This document shows, piece by piece, positions 1-8,851 of a stretch of 64,000 nt of DNA. The stretch is from a virus, in IMG/VR virus record IMGVR_UViG_3300005537_000001, positions 248,001-312,000 of that record; one strand, written 5' to 3'. The notes under the pieces were generated by a model. That model was not told the origin of the DNA, did no database searches, and saw only the letters and a list, made by a program, of their open reading frames with translations. How positions within the stretch are numbered: the stretch's first letter is position 1; each line of letters begins with the position of its first letter. A program made the position numbers and the translations under genes.

Positions 1-222
1 GTAACCGCGGTAGCTCCTCCCATCTCAAAGGCCAAGGCGCGGGAAGCTGCCTTCGCAAATCTCAGTCACGATGAACTGTTGGCCCTCGTGGTACAGCAAT
101 CACGCTTCCTCGCCGAAGCAAAATCACTCCTTCGAATTGCCGCCAAGACGTTTCGCTGGGTGAACAAGCCAACCGACGCGCAAGTCATCGACGATTTTTT
201 GCGCCGCGTCAAGGGTGACTAG
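1..222 (+). CDS. hypothetical protein, 5' truncated by window edge
   Basis: Frame 1 is open from the first base to a TAG at 220-222 and gives 73 residues of a C-terminus. The visible part is helical and charged and ends in DFLRRVKGD. The start lies outside the window. Its stop shares a base with the GTG of the next gene, so the two are probably translated together. I recognise no family. Confidence 0.6.
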   Translation, partial: VTAVAPPISKAKAREAAFANLSHDELLALVVQQSRFLAEAKSLLRIAAKTFRWVNKPTDAQVIDDFLRRVKGD

Positions 223-437
223 TGCAAGAGGCATGTGAGAAGCTTCGCGAGGAGCTTAGAAAGGTAAGCCCGAAGATCTACGTATCCCACGATAACGTAA
301 GCATCATAGAGGTGCACGGTGATCCAAGCATCAAGGCCTACGTACCCAAGAAGTATGATGGCTTTGACGTTCAATTCAGCGTTTGGGATGGTCAAGAAAT
401 TATTCTTGATATCGACGAAATAATTGTCAGCGGTTAG
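222..437 (+). CDS. small hypothetical protein
   Basis: 71 residues. GTG start at 222 overlaps the previous stop by one base (TAGTG), typical of coupled phage genes. An N-terminal helix (EKLREELRK) is followed by strand-like segments and an acidic C-terminus. No recognisable motif. It sits upstream of thymidylate synthase with a gap of about 100 bases. Confidence 0.55.
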   Translation: MQEACEKLREELRKVSPKIYVSHDNVSIIEVHGDPSIKAYVPKKYDGFDVQFSVWDGQEIILDIDEIIVSG

Positions 438-535
438 TCGGCGCGCTTCAGCACACCGGGGCATAGATGGATGCAAAACGGTTCGAATCCTAAATACGGC
501 CGAGGAGCGCGTTGACACTTTGAAGGAAAATAACA

Positions 536-1462
536 ATGGAAAGAGCTTATCTTGATCTCCTGAGTGAGGTTCTGCGGGATGGTGAAGATCGAATGGATCG
601 TACCGGCGTGGGTACAAAATCCGTATTCGGTCGTCAGCTGCGCTGCAACCTAAAGAATAATTTCCCACTCATCACCACCAAGCGAATCCCATGGAGACCA
701 GTTCTTGGTGAGCTGCTTTGGTTCATAGAGGGATCTGGAGATGAGCGGCGACTTGCCGAAATTACCTACGGAACTAGAGATCCAGAACAAAAAACTATCT
801 GGTCTCCAAATGCCGAGTACACCACGGGATCCAAATTCAAGCCGGAGTTCACTGGTGACCTCGGGCGAGTCTACGGTGTGCAGTGGCGGACTTGGCAGCA
901 TCACGTTGTGCGCCACGCTGGGACATCGGTAAATCACCCAGATGGTGGAGAAACTTTCTACAGCGCAAGCGTTCTCCGTCAGGAAATTGATCAGCTTGCT
1001 AACATCATCAACAAGATCAAGACGAACCCAGCTGATCGTAGGATGGTGCTGACGGCGTTCAACGTTGGTGAGATGGATCAAATGGCCCTGCCACCTTGCC
1101 ACATGTTTTCCCAATTTCACGTTAACGAAATGAAGAAGGAGCTGGACTGCCTTGTCTACATTCGAAGCAATGACTTATTCCTTGGGACGCCGTTTAACAT
1201 CGCGTCATACGCGATACTAACGTACGCGATCGCGCACGTTACAGGGTACACTCCGGGTGATCTCATCGTTACGATAGGCGACGCGCACATCTATCGCAAC
1301 CATCTAGATCAAGTTAAGGAGCAGCTCGCGCGAGAGCCACTCCCTCATCCATATTTGGTTTTAAACCCAGAAGTTACCGATATCGACAAGTTTACCATGG
1401 ATGATTTTCGATTGGTTAACTACAAATCGCATGAGGCGATAAAGGCGCCGATGGCTGTGTAG
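536..1462 (+). CDS. thyA: thymidylate synthase (ThyA type)
   Basis: 308 residues, close to the usual length of folate-dependent thymidylate synthase, which methylates dUMP to dTMP using methylene-tetrahydrofolate. Visible landmarks: the N-terminal DRTGVGT loop (21-27), the DRRM arginines near 168-169 that bind the phosphate of the other subunit, catalytic Cys188 in PPCHMF, and the SNDLFLGTPFN segment (211-221) that places Asp and Asn on dUMP. The motif before it reads YIR instead of the common QR, a small departure. AAGGAAAATAACA before the ATG serves as ribosome site. As in T4, a phage enzyme supplies dTMP for replication; the MazG-like gene downstream also fits nucleotide-pool control. Confidence 0.95.
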   Translation: MERAYLDLLSEVLRDGEDRMDRTGVGTKSVFGRQLRCNLKNNFPLITTKRIPWRPVLGELLWFIEGSGDERRLAEITYGTRDPEQKTIWSPNAEYTTGSKFKPEFTGDLGRVYGVQWRTWQHHVVRHAGTSVNHPDGGETFYSASVLRQEIDQLANIINKIKTNPADRRMVLTAFNVGEMDQMALPPCHMFSQFHVNEMKKELDCLVYIRSNDLFLGTPFNIASYAILTYAIAHVTGYTPGDLIVTIGDAHIYRNHLDQVKEQLAREPLPHPYLVLNPEVTDIDKFTMDDFRLVNYKSHEAIKAPMAV

Positions 1463-1463
1463 C

Positions 1464-1640
1464 ATGGATAAGCGGTTATTAGAAATTTTAATTCTTGCTG
1501 AAGAGCAGGTTTTTCTACGCACGCAAGAATATCCATTTCAAGATCAATCTGAGCGTAGTCACTGTTGGAATACTCTCAAAAAAATTCAAGATGCGATACG
1601 CGTAGAAACTACAGGGGATAAAGATGACAATGTCAAATAG
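1464..1640 (+). CDS. small hypothetical protein
   Basis: 58 residues from an ATG one base after the thyA stop, ending at TAG 1638-1640 and overlapping the next start by 17 bases. Helical (LLEILILAEEQ) with a central polar stretch. The tight packing between two recognisable genes is the main support. No family recognised. Confidence 0.5.
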   Translation: MDKRLLEILILAEEQVFLRTQEYPFQDQSERSHCWNTLKKIQDAIRVETTGDKDDNVK

Positions 1641-1890
1641 GGGGCTCACCAAGCTTATCGAAGAGTGTGGTGAGCTTGCGCAGATTGCCGCTAAGAAGAT
1701 AGCCTATCCCGATACCGACGTGCATCCGGATGGTAAAGGTTCTTTGATTGGTCGACTTGAAGATGAAGTTGCAGACGTCATGGCCGCGATAGCGTTTGTA
1801 GCTGAGAAATTGGGACTTGATGAAGCAAGAATGTTCGCTCGCGGTGATGCAAAGCGCAAGCAATATCAAGAATGGGATACGGAAAAATGA
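1624..1890 (+). CDS. MazG-like nucleotide pyrophosphohydrolase
   Basis: 88 residues. It carries the signature of all-alpha NTP pyrophosphatases: EECGE at 13-17 and, after a spacer, ExxD in DEVAD (Glu48, Asp51), which together bind magnesium. These enzymes hydrolyse (d)NTPs or alarmones to monophosphates. One short four-helix unit is present, as in phage MazG-like proteins, not the tandem E. coli form. The start overlaps the preceding small gene; the stop overlaps the next start in ATGA. Placement beside thyA suggests dNTP-pool control; substrate cannot be read from sequence. Confidence 0.75.
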   Translation: MTMSNRGLTKLIEECGELAQIAAKKIAYPDTDVHPDGKGSLIGRLEDEVADVMAAIAFVAEKLGLDEARMFARGDAKRKQYQEWDTEK

Positions 1891-2171
1891 AAATAGTAGT
1901 CGAAGATCCTATATCAGGGCAACCTCTCATAACATCTGGCTACATGCAGGTCAGACCAGAACCATTAACAGTAGCGGAACTTCGAAATACAGTGCGTTTG
2001 GCCGCCAAAGGTGTTGCACCAGAAAATCCTACTGGAGCCCTCCTCGCGATGATTCGCGCCCTCGCTCGAAAGTACCCGATGACACCATTCGCCGCGGACA
2101 TCGCTGACGTAATGGGAGAGCCTGAGCTAGTCAACCAATGGAACCCACTCGAGGCTTCCAAGATAGATTGA
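1887..2171 (+). CDS. small hypothetical protein
   Basis: 94 residues. I chose the ATG at 1887, which overlaps the stop of the MazG-like gene in ATGA, over an in-frame ATG 15 bases upstream. Strand-rich N-terminus, then a helical region (LRNTVRLAAK, LLAMIRALARKY). No motif recognised. It is the last gene before the first late promoter. Confidence 0.6.
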   Translation: MKIVVEDPISGQPLITSGYMQVRPEPLTVAELRNTVRLAAKGVAPENPTGALLAMIRALARKYPMTPFAADIADVMGEPELVNQWNPLEASKID

Positions 2172-2186
2172 TATCCCACCCGATGC

Positions 2187-2194
2187 TATAAATA
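2187..2194 (+). promoter_or_regulatory. T4-type late promoter (TATAAATA)
   Basis: Perfect TATAAATA octamer 27 bases before the GTG of the large adhesin-like gene. In T4 this octamer spans about -13 to -6 and is the only element of late promoters. A 20-base dyad (2195-2214, CTCC...GGAG) follows directly and includes the ribosome site. Confidence 0.75.
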
Positions 2195-2221
2195 CTCCTA
2201 GTTCTAACTGGGAGTTTTGTT

Positions 2222-4939
2222 GTGTCCAATGCCGCCATTAATATTATAACGGGCATCCCGTTCCCCGTAACATTTAATGCCGGAACAAATACATTCGCGA
2301 TCAATACGGCTGGTGATTATACTGGGATGTTTGTCACCAATGCTATCCTAACCGCGCTAGGTGGACCACCCAATGGTGGCTATCAAAAGGTGATTGCATC
2401 ATCATTTACCGGTAATCACACAACAGTTACCGTATCATCCTATTCAACAAATACCGCATATCCTGGTCCAACAACATTCACTGCTGGAACCGGAACAATA
2501 ATTTGGTTTACCGATACAGCTGCTGGATCAATTCCATACAATGTTCTATTTTCAATTCCAGGCACATATAGCTGGACAGTACCTGTAGGTGTCACTTCTA
2601 TTTCCGCCACGACAATTGGCGGTGGTGGTGGAAGTGGTAATAATTTCGGAAGTGGTGGTGGAGGTGGAGCCAATGCCCACGTGTCCACCATGAGTGTGAC
2701 GCCAGGTGATATCTGGACTATCATCGTTGGATCACCTGGTGCCGTAACTGGCAATGGCGGAGATTCAGTTATGCGCAACGCTGGCTCTACTATAGTTATC
2801 ACTGGTGGAGGAGGTGCGGCAGGCATAAATGGTGGAAATAATTCTGCTGGTGGAGGTGGTGGAGGTGGTGGATATGGTGCCGCCGGTGGATCTGGTTCTG
2901 TTCCAACCACGCTAGAATTTGCTGGCGGAGTTGGTGGAACGCCAACGATTGTTGGCATATCTGGTCTACTTGGTTTTGGCGGAAATGGTGGAGGCTCCGA
3001 TCCTAACGATGAACCATTTCCATCAGGTAGTGATGGCTCAGCTGGAGGTGGTGGAGGTGGAGCTGGTGGATTCGATGCAGCTGGTGACGGTGGTGGCACT
3101 GGAGTAGGACCTACAGTTCCCGGTGCAAATGGCGCCGGCGGTACTTGGTTTCCAGATGCTGGCAACCCTGGATCACCAGGTACTGGTGGTTCACTTCAGC
3201 AATTTGGAGGTGGAGGTGGGGATAGCACCGGTACTGGTTCAACTGGAGGTGGAGGTGCAATTTATATTTTCTCAACTTCACAACCTACTGTGGGTCCCCC
3301 ATCAAATCTCAGCGCTGCTCGCGGTAATCAAATCGTAACGCTCACGTGGACAGCATCAGATGTACCAGGCTGCACATACAATGTTTATCAGGGAACATCA
3401 TCTGGTGGTGAAAGCGGTACACCAGCGTTAACAGGCATATCTTCAACAACAGCTGTAGTAACGTCTCTGACTAATGACACAACATACTTTTTCAAAGTCG
3501 CGGCTGTCTTTAATTCGATGGTAAGCTCATTTTCAAATGAAGCAAGCGCGACACCAGCAAATAATTTAGCTGATGCATCCATAACGTCAGGAACAGATTT
3601 TACATTCCCGTATGGTGGCATTTGGGAAAGCGCTGGCGTAGGTTATTCAAGCTCAAGCGCGAGCGGTGGTCCTACAGGAACGTCAAATATAACAACCGTT
3701 AACGGTCAACCAATATACGCAATTGGAGCGGTGACCGGATTTGGCTATGGATCTACAGCACCAAGTCCAATAGTTCTAGTGGTGCTTGGTGATACGATCA
3801 ATTCTGTACCACAAAATTTCTTTGACCATATCGTAGTCACGTTAGCTGGAGGTTCTTCATTTACCTTTTATTCTGCATCTACAGATTTCTACAATTTTGG
3901 TTCAAGTTCAGCTGCACCATCTGCTGAAGCTACCCAATGGGCGTGGGAAATTTCCAGTCCAACTCCATATTTTGTAAACGGTGAAGTTACCGATGTTAAG
4001 TTTTTTGAGGCACCAACTAGCCCATGGTCACTAGTTACTGGTCATGGATTTACGGGTGTCATAGAAACAGTCGCGCACAATGGAAGCAACCTGTGGGTTG
4101 CAGCTGGCACCAATGGTCAAATAGCAACGTCTCCTGATGGTACAACATGGACGCAGCAGGCAAACAATTTTCTATCTACGGATTCTATAGAAATTTTAAC
4201 ATTTGGTAATGGTATATGGGTTGCCGGAGCCATAGCAGGCACCTCACTATTCACGTCAACGTCAACAGATGGCATCACATGGACGGCTCGTACGTCAACT
4301 CCATTCAATGCTGCTAGTGGGCATGGATCAATGGTGTTCGGCGGAGGTCAATTTGTAGTATTTGTCAATAGTCAGTATGGAACATCTCCAGATGGGGTCG
4401 CCTGGACGCTCCAAACAAGTTTCAGTTTTGGTAACACCAATCAAAGTCCCGATGGTCATCATCTGATATTCGATGGTGTTAATTATGTAGTTACCCTTGA
4501 AGGTCCAGGAAGCACTACAGAAATAGCAAGCTCTACAGATGGAATTAACTTCACGACAAATTCTGTTGCAGCTGGAATTACTTGGTCAAATAACGCAACG
4601 GGTGGTATTGCATTCAGTGGATCACTGTACGTGGTCGGTCAAGGAAATGGCACTACTAAACCGCAGGGCGCATCTGGAAATTCTGTATCTACCATAACAA
4701 CTCCGGTTAACTTTAATTTTCCAAATAGCTTTCGTTCTGCTGATATCTGTTCTTCTATCGCATATGGTAACGGAATGTTTGTAGCTCTTTCAGAGCGATC
4801 AGGTGCAAGTTCTTCGTCGGATGGTATTACATGGATACCGGAAGTACTACCTGGTTCTCCATTTAATATGTTTACGATTGCATACGGTAATAGCAAATTC
4901 GTCGCTGTAGGGTCGTCAAAAATATTCATAAGGAATTAG
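2222..4939 (+). CDS. tail adhesin-like protein: Gly-rich, Fn3 and Asp-box-like repeats
   Basis: 905 residues, GTG start after GGGAG. Domain order: a module of about 95 residues (NIITGIPFP to about 97) shared with the gene at 5551; a strand segment (YSWTVPVG) leading into a Gly-rich region (about 135-350) like those of phage adhesins that form polyglycine helices; a fibronectin type III domain (about 358-450, ends NEASATPA); a beta domain; then from about 600 to the end Asp-box/BNR-like units such as SPDGTTWTQ and STDGITWTA, suggesting a beta-propeller. This looks like a virion-surface receptor-binding protein. Assignment is by architecture; the receptor is unknown. Confidence 0.7.
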   Translation: MSNAAINIITGIPFPVTFNAGTNTFAINTAGDYTGMFVTNAILTALGGPPNGGYQKVIASSFTGNHTTVTVSSYSTNTAYPGPTTFTAGTGTIIWFTDTAAGSIPYNVLFSIPGTYSWTVPVGVTSISATTIGGGGGSGNNFGSGGGGGANAHVSTMSVTPGDIWTIIVGSPGAVTGNGGDSVMRNAGSTIVITGGGGAAGINGGNNSAGGGGGGGGYGAAGGSGSVPTTLEFAGGVGGTPTIVGISGLLGFGGNGGGSDPNDEPFPSGSDGSAGGGGGGAGGFDAAGDGGGTGVGPTVPGANGAGGTWFPDAGNPGSPGTGGSLQQFGGGGGDSTGTGSTGGGGAIYIFSTSQPTVGPPSNLSAARGNQIVTLTWTASDVPGCTYNVYQGTSSGGESGTPALTGISSTTAVVTSLTNDTTYFFKVAAVFNSMVSSFSNEASATPANNLADASITSGTDFTFPYGGIWESAGVGYSSSSASGGPTGTSNITTVNGQPIYAIGAVTGFGYGSTAPSPIVLVVLGDTINSVPQNFFDHIVVTLAGGSSFTFYSASTDFYNFGSSSAAPSAEATQWAWEISSPTPYFVNGEVTDVKFFEAPTSPWSLVTGHGFTGVIETVAHNGSNLWVAAGTNGQIATSPDGTTWTQQANNFLSTDSIEILTFGNGIWVAGAIAGTSLFTSTSTDGITWTARTSTPFNAASGHGSMVFGGGQFVVFVNSQYGTSPDGVAWTLQTSFSFGNTNQSPDGHHLIFDGVNYVVTLEGPGSTTEIASSTDGINFTTNSVAAGITWSNNATGGIAFSGSLYVVGQGNGTTKPQGASGNSVSTITTPVNFNFPNSFRSADICSSIAYGNGMFVALSERSGASSSSDGITWIPEVLPGSPFNMFTIAYGNSKFVAVGSSKIFIRN

Positions 4940-4942
4940 TAA

Positions 4943-5218
4943 ATGCGAACGTCAGCAATCACTAGACCATTTATCAGTTCACTCATTTCTGCAAATCCCA
5001 CGGCCACGCAATTTCTAGTTGGTGATGCTGGCATGATCTGCAAGAATTTTGTTAATTCAGAGTATACGTCTAAATTAGCAATTTTTAACGGACTAACTGC
5101 CAATACTCCCGTCACGAGTAAAGTGAAGGTTGGATCAACCATGCACACTTTAACTGTAGAGCGTAGATATAGCTCAACGCTTGGTTTTAACTTAGTGTTG
5201 ATAGTTAAAACGAGTTGA
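4943..5218 (+). CDS. small hypothetical protein, paralogue of the gene at 5271
   Basis: 91 residues, starts 3 bases after the adhesin stop. It shares a pattern with the 92-residue product at 5271: an N-terminal IS.....ANP..T.F..G block and a central YT..LA.FN.L block, then a strand-rich C-terminus. The pair sits between two adhesin-like genes that are themselves related, so they may be small virion or chaperone partners. That role is inference from position. Confidence 0.6.
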   Translation: MRTSAITRPFISSLISANPTATQFLVGDAGMICKNFVNSEYTSKLAIFNGLTANTPVTSKVKVGSTMHTLTVERRYSSTLGFNLVLIVKTS

Positions 5219-5227
5219 CTTAACATC

Positions 5228-5235
5228 CATAAATA
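5228..5235 (+). promoter_or_regulatory. T4-type late promoter variant (CATAAATA)
   Basis: CATAAATA differs from the T4 late consensus only at base 1. It is 35 bases before the ATG at 5271, in a short intergenic gap. Confidence 0.6.
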
Positions 5236-5270
5236 TATTCTTCCTGTGCAACATCACGGTTGTAATTTCA

Positions 5271-5549
5271 ATGAACGCTAAAAAGGCATTTATAATTTCT
5301 CTATTCGCTGCCAATCCAAGCACGACCCATTTTATGATTGGCGTGCAGCATGCTCCACGCGCTCAGCCAACGATGACTAACTACACAGGCAGCGCGTATA
5401 CAGCCAATCTAGCAACGTTTAACTCTCTTCCAGTTGGAGAAACGCGATCTGACACCGCTACAGTTAACGGCGTGCCATGCACGATTAGGTTCACGCGCAA
5501 GCTTGATATGTCAACAAAGATAGATCTGTGGTCTGTAACGAGAAGCTAA
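5271..5549 (+). CDS. small hypothetical protein, paralogue of the gene at 4943
   Basis: 92 residues. Shares the ANP..T.F.IG and YTANLATFN blocks with the upstream paralogue but has an insertion after the glycine (QHAPRAQP). Own late promoter at 5228. The stop (TAA 5547-5549) is one base before the next ATG at 5551. No known family recognised. Confidence 0.6.
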   Translation: MNAKKAFIISLFAANPSTTHFMIGVQHAPRAQPTMTNYTGSAYTANLATFNSLPVGETRSDTATVNGVPCTIRFTRKLDMSTKIDLWSVTRS

Positions 5550-5550
5550 C

Positions 5551-6831
5551 ATGACAAACGCAATCAACATCATAACGGGAACGCCATTTTCAGCAACGTT
5601 CAACAACGGCACTAACACGTTCACGATAGCTGGTCATGATTACACCAATTTGTTCGTTACTAACGCTATTCTTACCGTGCTCGGCGGTACGCCTAACGGT
5701 GGCTATCAGAAAGTAACATCTTCTACGTTCACTGGTGGCAACACCGTTGTTACCGTAACTTCATATTCTGTTGATACCACCTTTCCAGGTCCAACAACAT
5801 TTTCAACTGGAACGGGTATCGTACTCTTGATGACGAATGTTGCATCACCAGCTGGATTTACTTGGACAACCCTTACAACCGGATTTGAAGCTGATGGAAA
5901 CTACAGCGACCTAACGTATCAAAATGGTTTGTGGGTGATTTCCACCGTAACTGGCACAGGAGTGCGAGGATTCGTCCTAACGTCACCAGATAGAACTACT
6001 TGGACAAAGAGCCTTCTGCCAGTTGCTGCCACTGGCATCCAATACATGTCCAAACCACAATTTGGAAATGGTGTGTGGGTAATCTCAGTCAATATTACCG
6101 ATGGGTCCGATTTAATTTTCACGTCGCCAGACACTGTAACGTGGACACAGCGATCGTGGGGATTCGCTGGCACAAATAACGATGTCGCAATTTCACCATA
6201 TGGAAATGGAACATTCGTAGCGGTTCAAACTTTTGGTTCGGGCGGTGGCGGTGCCCAATACGCAACTAGCCCAGATGGAATAACGTGGACTATGCAGACC
6301 GCGTTTAACGCGGGACAGTGGCAACCAGGAAACGCGTTTAACGCGGGCAATGGTAATGGCGGATTTATATTCGATGGCACACAGTTTGTAACGTTTGTAA
6401 CTCTACCATCAGCGTCGGTGAATAACGCCGTAACGTCTACGGATGGAATCAACTGGACGCCATCGACAACGACATACAACAACAGCCCAGCTGGATTAGC
6501 ATTTGACGGCACCCACTATGTTATGGGCTTTGCGTCAGGTGACAGTGGATTCATCGGAACAAATCCGCTGTTGATTAATACTCCGATTACATTCGCCGAC
6601 GTGTTTAGCGATACCGAAAATCTAGCTTTCGGCGGTGGTTCATGGGCAAGAGTCTATGATGCCGACACTGCGGTAGATTCATCACCAAATGGAACAACCT
6701 GGACAGCAGATGCATCTACGGCTGGTGGCAGCGCGACCCTTTATAGCGTCGCGTTTGGTCAATCACACTTCATAGCGACTGGACTATTCTTTCCAGGTAA
6801 CACAAGTTTTGCGATGGTAAGAGCTGCGTAA
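5551..6831 (+). CDS. adhesin-like protein with Asp-box-like repeats
   Basis: 426 residues. The first ~95 residues match the N-terminal module of the 905-residue protein at 2222 (shared FVTNAIL, GGYQKV, PGPTTF). It lacks the Gly-rich and fibronectin domains and goes directly to repeated units such as SPDRTTWTK, SPDTVTWTQ, SPDGITWTM and STDGINWT, alternating with FDGT..V strands, as in a beta-propeller. Probably a shorter virion-surface or accessory receptor-binding protein from the same family. Confidence 0.65.
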   Translation: MTNAINIITGTPFSATFNNGTNTFTIAGHDYTNLFVTNAILTVLGGTPNGGYQKVTSSTFTGGNTVVTVTSYSVDTTFPGPTTFSTGTGIVLLMTNVASPAGFTWTTLTTGFEADGNYSDLTYQNGLWVISTVTGTGVRGFVLTSPDRTTWTKSLLPVAATGIQYMSKPQFGNGVWVISVNITDGSDLIFTSPDTVTWTQRSWGFAGTNNDVAISPYGNGTFVAVQTFGSGGGGAQYATSPDGITWTMQTAFNAGQWQPGNAFNAGNGNGGFIFDGTQFVTFVTLPSASVNNAVTSTDGINWTPSTTTYNNSPAGLAFDGTHYVMGFASGDSGFIGTNPLLINTPITFADVFSDTENLAFGGGSWARVYDADTAVDSSPNGTTWTADASTAGGSATLYSVAFGQSHFIATGLFFPGNTSFAMVRAA

Positions 6832-6857
6832 TGATTTTGTAGAAAAGGATATGACAT

Positions 6858-7337
6858 ATGACATCAGATATAGACATGAGCTTGAAAGCGGGTTGGAATC
6901 CATACGAGCCGTTCTATCCTAAGGATGATTTTTCCAAGCAGCTTCTTCTATCAATCCCCTCAAAGGTGTCCAAGTGGCTTGAACTTCTTAATCAAGATAC
7001 CACCGGAGAATATGGTGAGCTAGCTTGGAACTACACTCCAGAGGGCGGTACCATAATCTTCGCGAACGAATCAAACGAAAGATTCGTTCAAATCTGGTGG
7101 GACTATCAGGACGGCGTAGTAACAATATGCGGCAGCGATGAGCGCTTTGAAGATATAAGCAGCCATCTTGAATTTTTTACCGCGGTAGAATTTTCCATCT
7201 ATGATGAGCTTGAGTCACTCCATCACGCCATCAACGATAAAACAATCTACGTACCCACCCATGTTAGGGCGGATGAAGCTAAGTCGGCATTTGATCTCGA
7301 TTTAGAAGCTGCACGTCGAAATGCCAAATCAAGCTGA
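6858..7337 (+). CDS. hypothetical protein
   Basis: 159 residues. AAGGAT lies 7 bases before the chosen ATG at 6858; an ATG at 6851 is in another frame. Acidic, aromatic-rich, alternating strands and helices (VQIWWDYQDG). The 3' end overlaps the next gene by 17 bases. No family recognised. Confidence 0.65.
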   Translation: MTSDIDMSLKAGWNPYEPFYPKDDFSKQLLLSIPSKVSKWLELLNQDTTGEYGELAWNYTPEGGTIIFANESNERFVQIWWDYQDGVVTICGSDERFEDISSHLEFFTAVEFSIYDELESLHHAINDKTIYVPTHVRADEAKSAFDLDLEAARRNAKSS

Positions 7338-7746
7338 AATATTTCGTCACCTTCGACCCAGCTGGTACGATCGAAAATCACACACCGTTAAACCACTAAC
7401 TAATGGTGGTATCTCCTTTCTGCTGAAGCCTACCGCCGAGCGCACATACAATTTTTGGATTTATATTTGCCCCGAAGACGCATCCTTCTCAGCAAAGCAG
7501 GCGGTAAAAACGCTAAGGGAAATTGCCGCTCGTCAAACCGTTCCGTGGGGAACGCTGACTACAAGCGATGAACCAATAATTGAGCAGCTAACAAAGTTCA
7601 TAATTTATGAGCAACACGTCCTGCCATCCGAAGTGGGACATCAAGTTCTGAAGATAGTAATGGTAAATAGCTATGCAACGCACAAGCTACTTAACGCTCA
7701 GGGTAAATCTGCAGAATCACGCAAGCATTACGTTGATGAAACATGA
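7321..7746 (+). CDS. hypothetical protein
   Basis: 141 residues, starting inside the end of the previous gene. Mixed alpha/beta with basic N- and C-termini. No motif recognised. The stop overlaps the start of a tiny membrane peptide in ATGA, so the genes probably form one transcript. Confidence 0.6.
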   Translation: MPNQAEIFRHLRPSWYDRKSHTVKPLTNGGISFLLKPTAERTYNFWIYICPEDASFSAKQAVKTLREIAARQTVPWGTLTTSDEPIIEQLTKFIIYEQHVLPSEVGHQVLKIVMVNSYATHKLLNAQGKSAESRKHYVDET

Positions 7747-7826
7747 CGCAATTTTTACTTGACATAGCATTTACACTCCTAGCGCTAGTCATCATCTGGC
7801 GCGTTATCAAGCTTATGATTGGATAG
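7743..7826 (+). CDS. tiny membrane peptide
   Basis: 27 residues: an N-terminal MTQ, one hydrophobic segment (LDIAFTLLALVIIW) and a basic tail (RVIKLM). The ATG overlaps the preceding stop in ATGA. Single-span peptides like this are common in T4-like genomes. Support is position and composition only. Confidence 0.4.
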   Translation: MTQFLLDIAFTLLALVIIWRVIKLMIG

Positions 7827-7868
7827 CAGGAGTATCCAACAATAGATAGAGCATAAAGGAGCTCTATC

Positions 7869-8354
7869 ATGATAACAAAAACAAGATTCGTTCGCTTTGG
7901 CGATCTCATAAATGGCGTTGAAGAGGGAGCGATAATCCACGGGTGCAACGCCCAAGGGGTAGCCGGAGCTGGCATCGCCCTTCAAATACGAAACAAATAT
8001 CCAGATTGCTTTGAGACGTACAAGAACACGCTGGTTACGCTAAAGAAAAATGGCATCGACCCCATGGGTCACGTCATTCCATACGAGGCCAGCTCTAAGC
8101 TTATCGTTCTCAACGCGATAACCCAAGATGGATTTGGTCGCGCTGATGGTAAGCGCTACGTAAGCTATGACGCAGTGCTGCAAGCCTTCGAGCACGCGGC
8201 TAGCTTCGCGCACCTAAACAAGCTGCACGTACACTACCCACAGATAGGAGCTGGGTTAGGTCGTGGAGATTGGTCGATAATTTCTGACATAATTGAAGCT
8301 GCATTTCAGCCGTACCCAGAAGTTAATCGAACTCTCTGGATTTATCAAGCATGA
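7869..8354 (+). CDS. macro-domain protein (ADP-ribose binding/processing)
   Basis: 161 residues, the size of a free-standing macro domain. Visible landmarks: a GD-I start (VRFGDLINGVEEGAIIHGCNAQG) with Asn27 in the GCNAQG loop, the GVAGAGIA loop (30-37) that cradles the ribose, and the Gly-rich IGAGLGRGDW near 117-126 that holds the pyrophosphate. Such domains bind ADP-ribose, remove ADP-ribose from proteins or nucleic acids, or act on ADP-ribose-1''-phosphate, the by-product of 2'-phosphate removal during RNA repair. Ribosome site AAAGGAG at 7856-7862. In a phage it could serve RNA repair or reverse host ADP-ribosylation defence; sequence does not decide. Confidence 0.8.
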   Translation: MITKTRFVRFGDLINGVEEGAIIHGCNAQGVAGAGIALQIRNKYPDCFETYKNTLVTLKKNGIDPMGHVIPYEASSKLIVLNAITQDGFGRADGKRYVSYDAVLQAFEHAASFAHLNKLHVHYPQIGAGLGRGDWSIISDIIEAAFQPYPEVNRTLWIYQA

Positions 8355-8836
8355 CGCATTACTATGATGAGCCGCTGAATGATGAGACATTCAAGATCAT
8401 CATTTCGACCTGCGTATCGTCTACGCTTAGCAGCTTAAATGACCCAAAGCGCTTCAACACCCGGGCTCGCACGATAGGTAACAACATTTACGATATGTCA
8501 CCCATCTTGTCTGGTAAGATAAGCGTGGGGAGCATTCTAGCGAAGCAGAAAACAATTGAGCATTTTAACGGGCGACAGGAAGGTGGAATAGAAATTCTCA
8601 AGTATGTTAAGCGTCAGTTGATCGCTGGAAGATCACTCAACGTTAAGTTTGTCAAATCTCTAGTCGACAAGCATCGTCAGGTTCACTACACTTCAGCTGA
8701 AGAAAATACAAAGCTGGCCGTCATAGCCAAAAAGAATCCATTGCTGCAGAAGAATTGGAAGAAAATGTATCGAATATGTGGCATCAAGCTGATAAAATAC
8801 GTCAAGCATCGACGATATGAGGACTATTCAGTATGA
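8351..8836 (+). CDS. hypothetical protein
   Basis: 161 residues, coupled to the macro-domain gene through ATGA. Basic, helical C-terminal half rich in Lys (KNPLLQKNWKKMYRI), compatible with nucleic-acid contact. No family recognised. Confidence 0.6.
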   Translation: MTHYYDEPLNDETFKIIISTCVSSTLSSLNDPKRFNTRARTIGNNIYDMSPILSGKISVGSILAKQKTIEHFNGRQEGGIEILKYVKRQLIAGRSLNVKFVKSLVDKHRQVHYTSAEENTKLAVIAKKNPLLQKNWKKMYRICGIKLIKYVKHRRYEDYSV

Positions 8837-8851
8837 TGACTGACGTATGCT

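Noticed and set aside
434-520. tRNA-like sequence with GGTTCGAATCC before thyA
   Set aside because: Looks like a T-loop, but the flanking bases do not pair as a 5-bp T stem and I find no matching acceptor or anticodon arm.
2440-3165. 241-codon minus-strand open frame rich in proline
   Set aside because: It is the mirror of the Gly-rich region of the adhesin (GGT/GGA codons read as ACC/TCC). No ribosome site or coupling.
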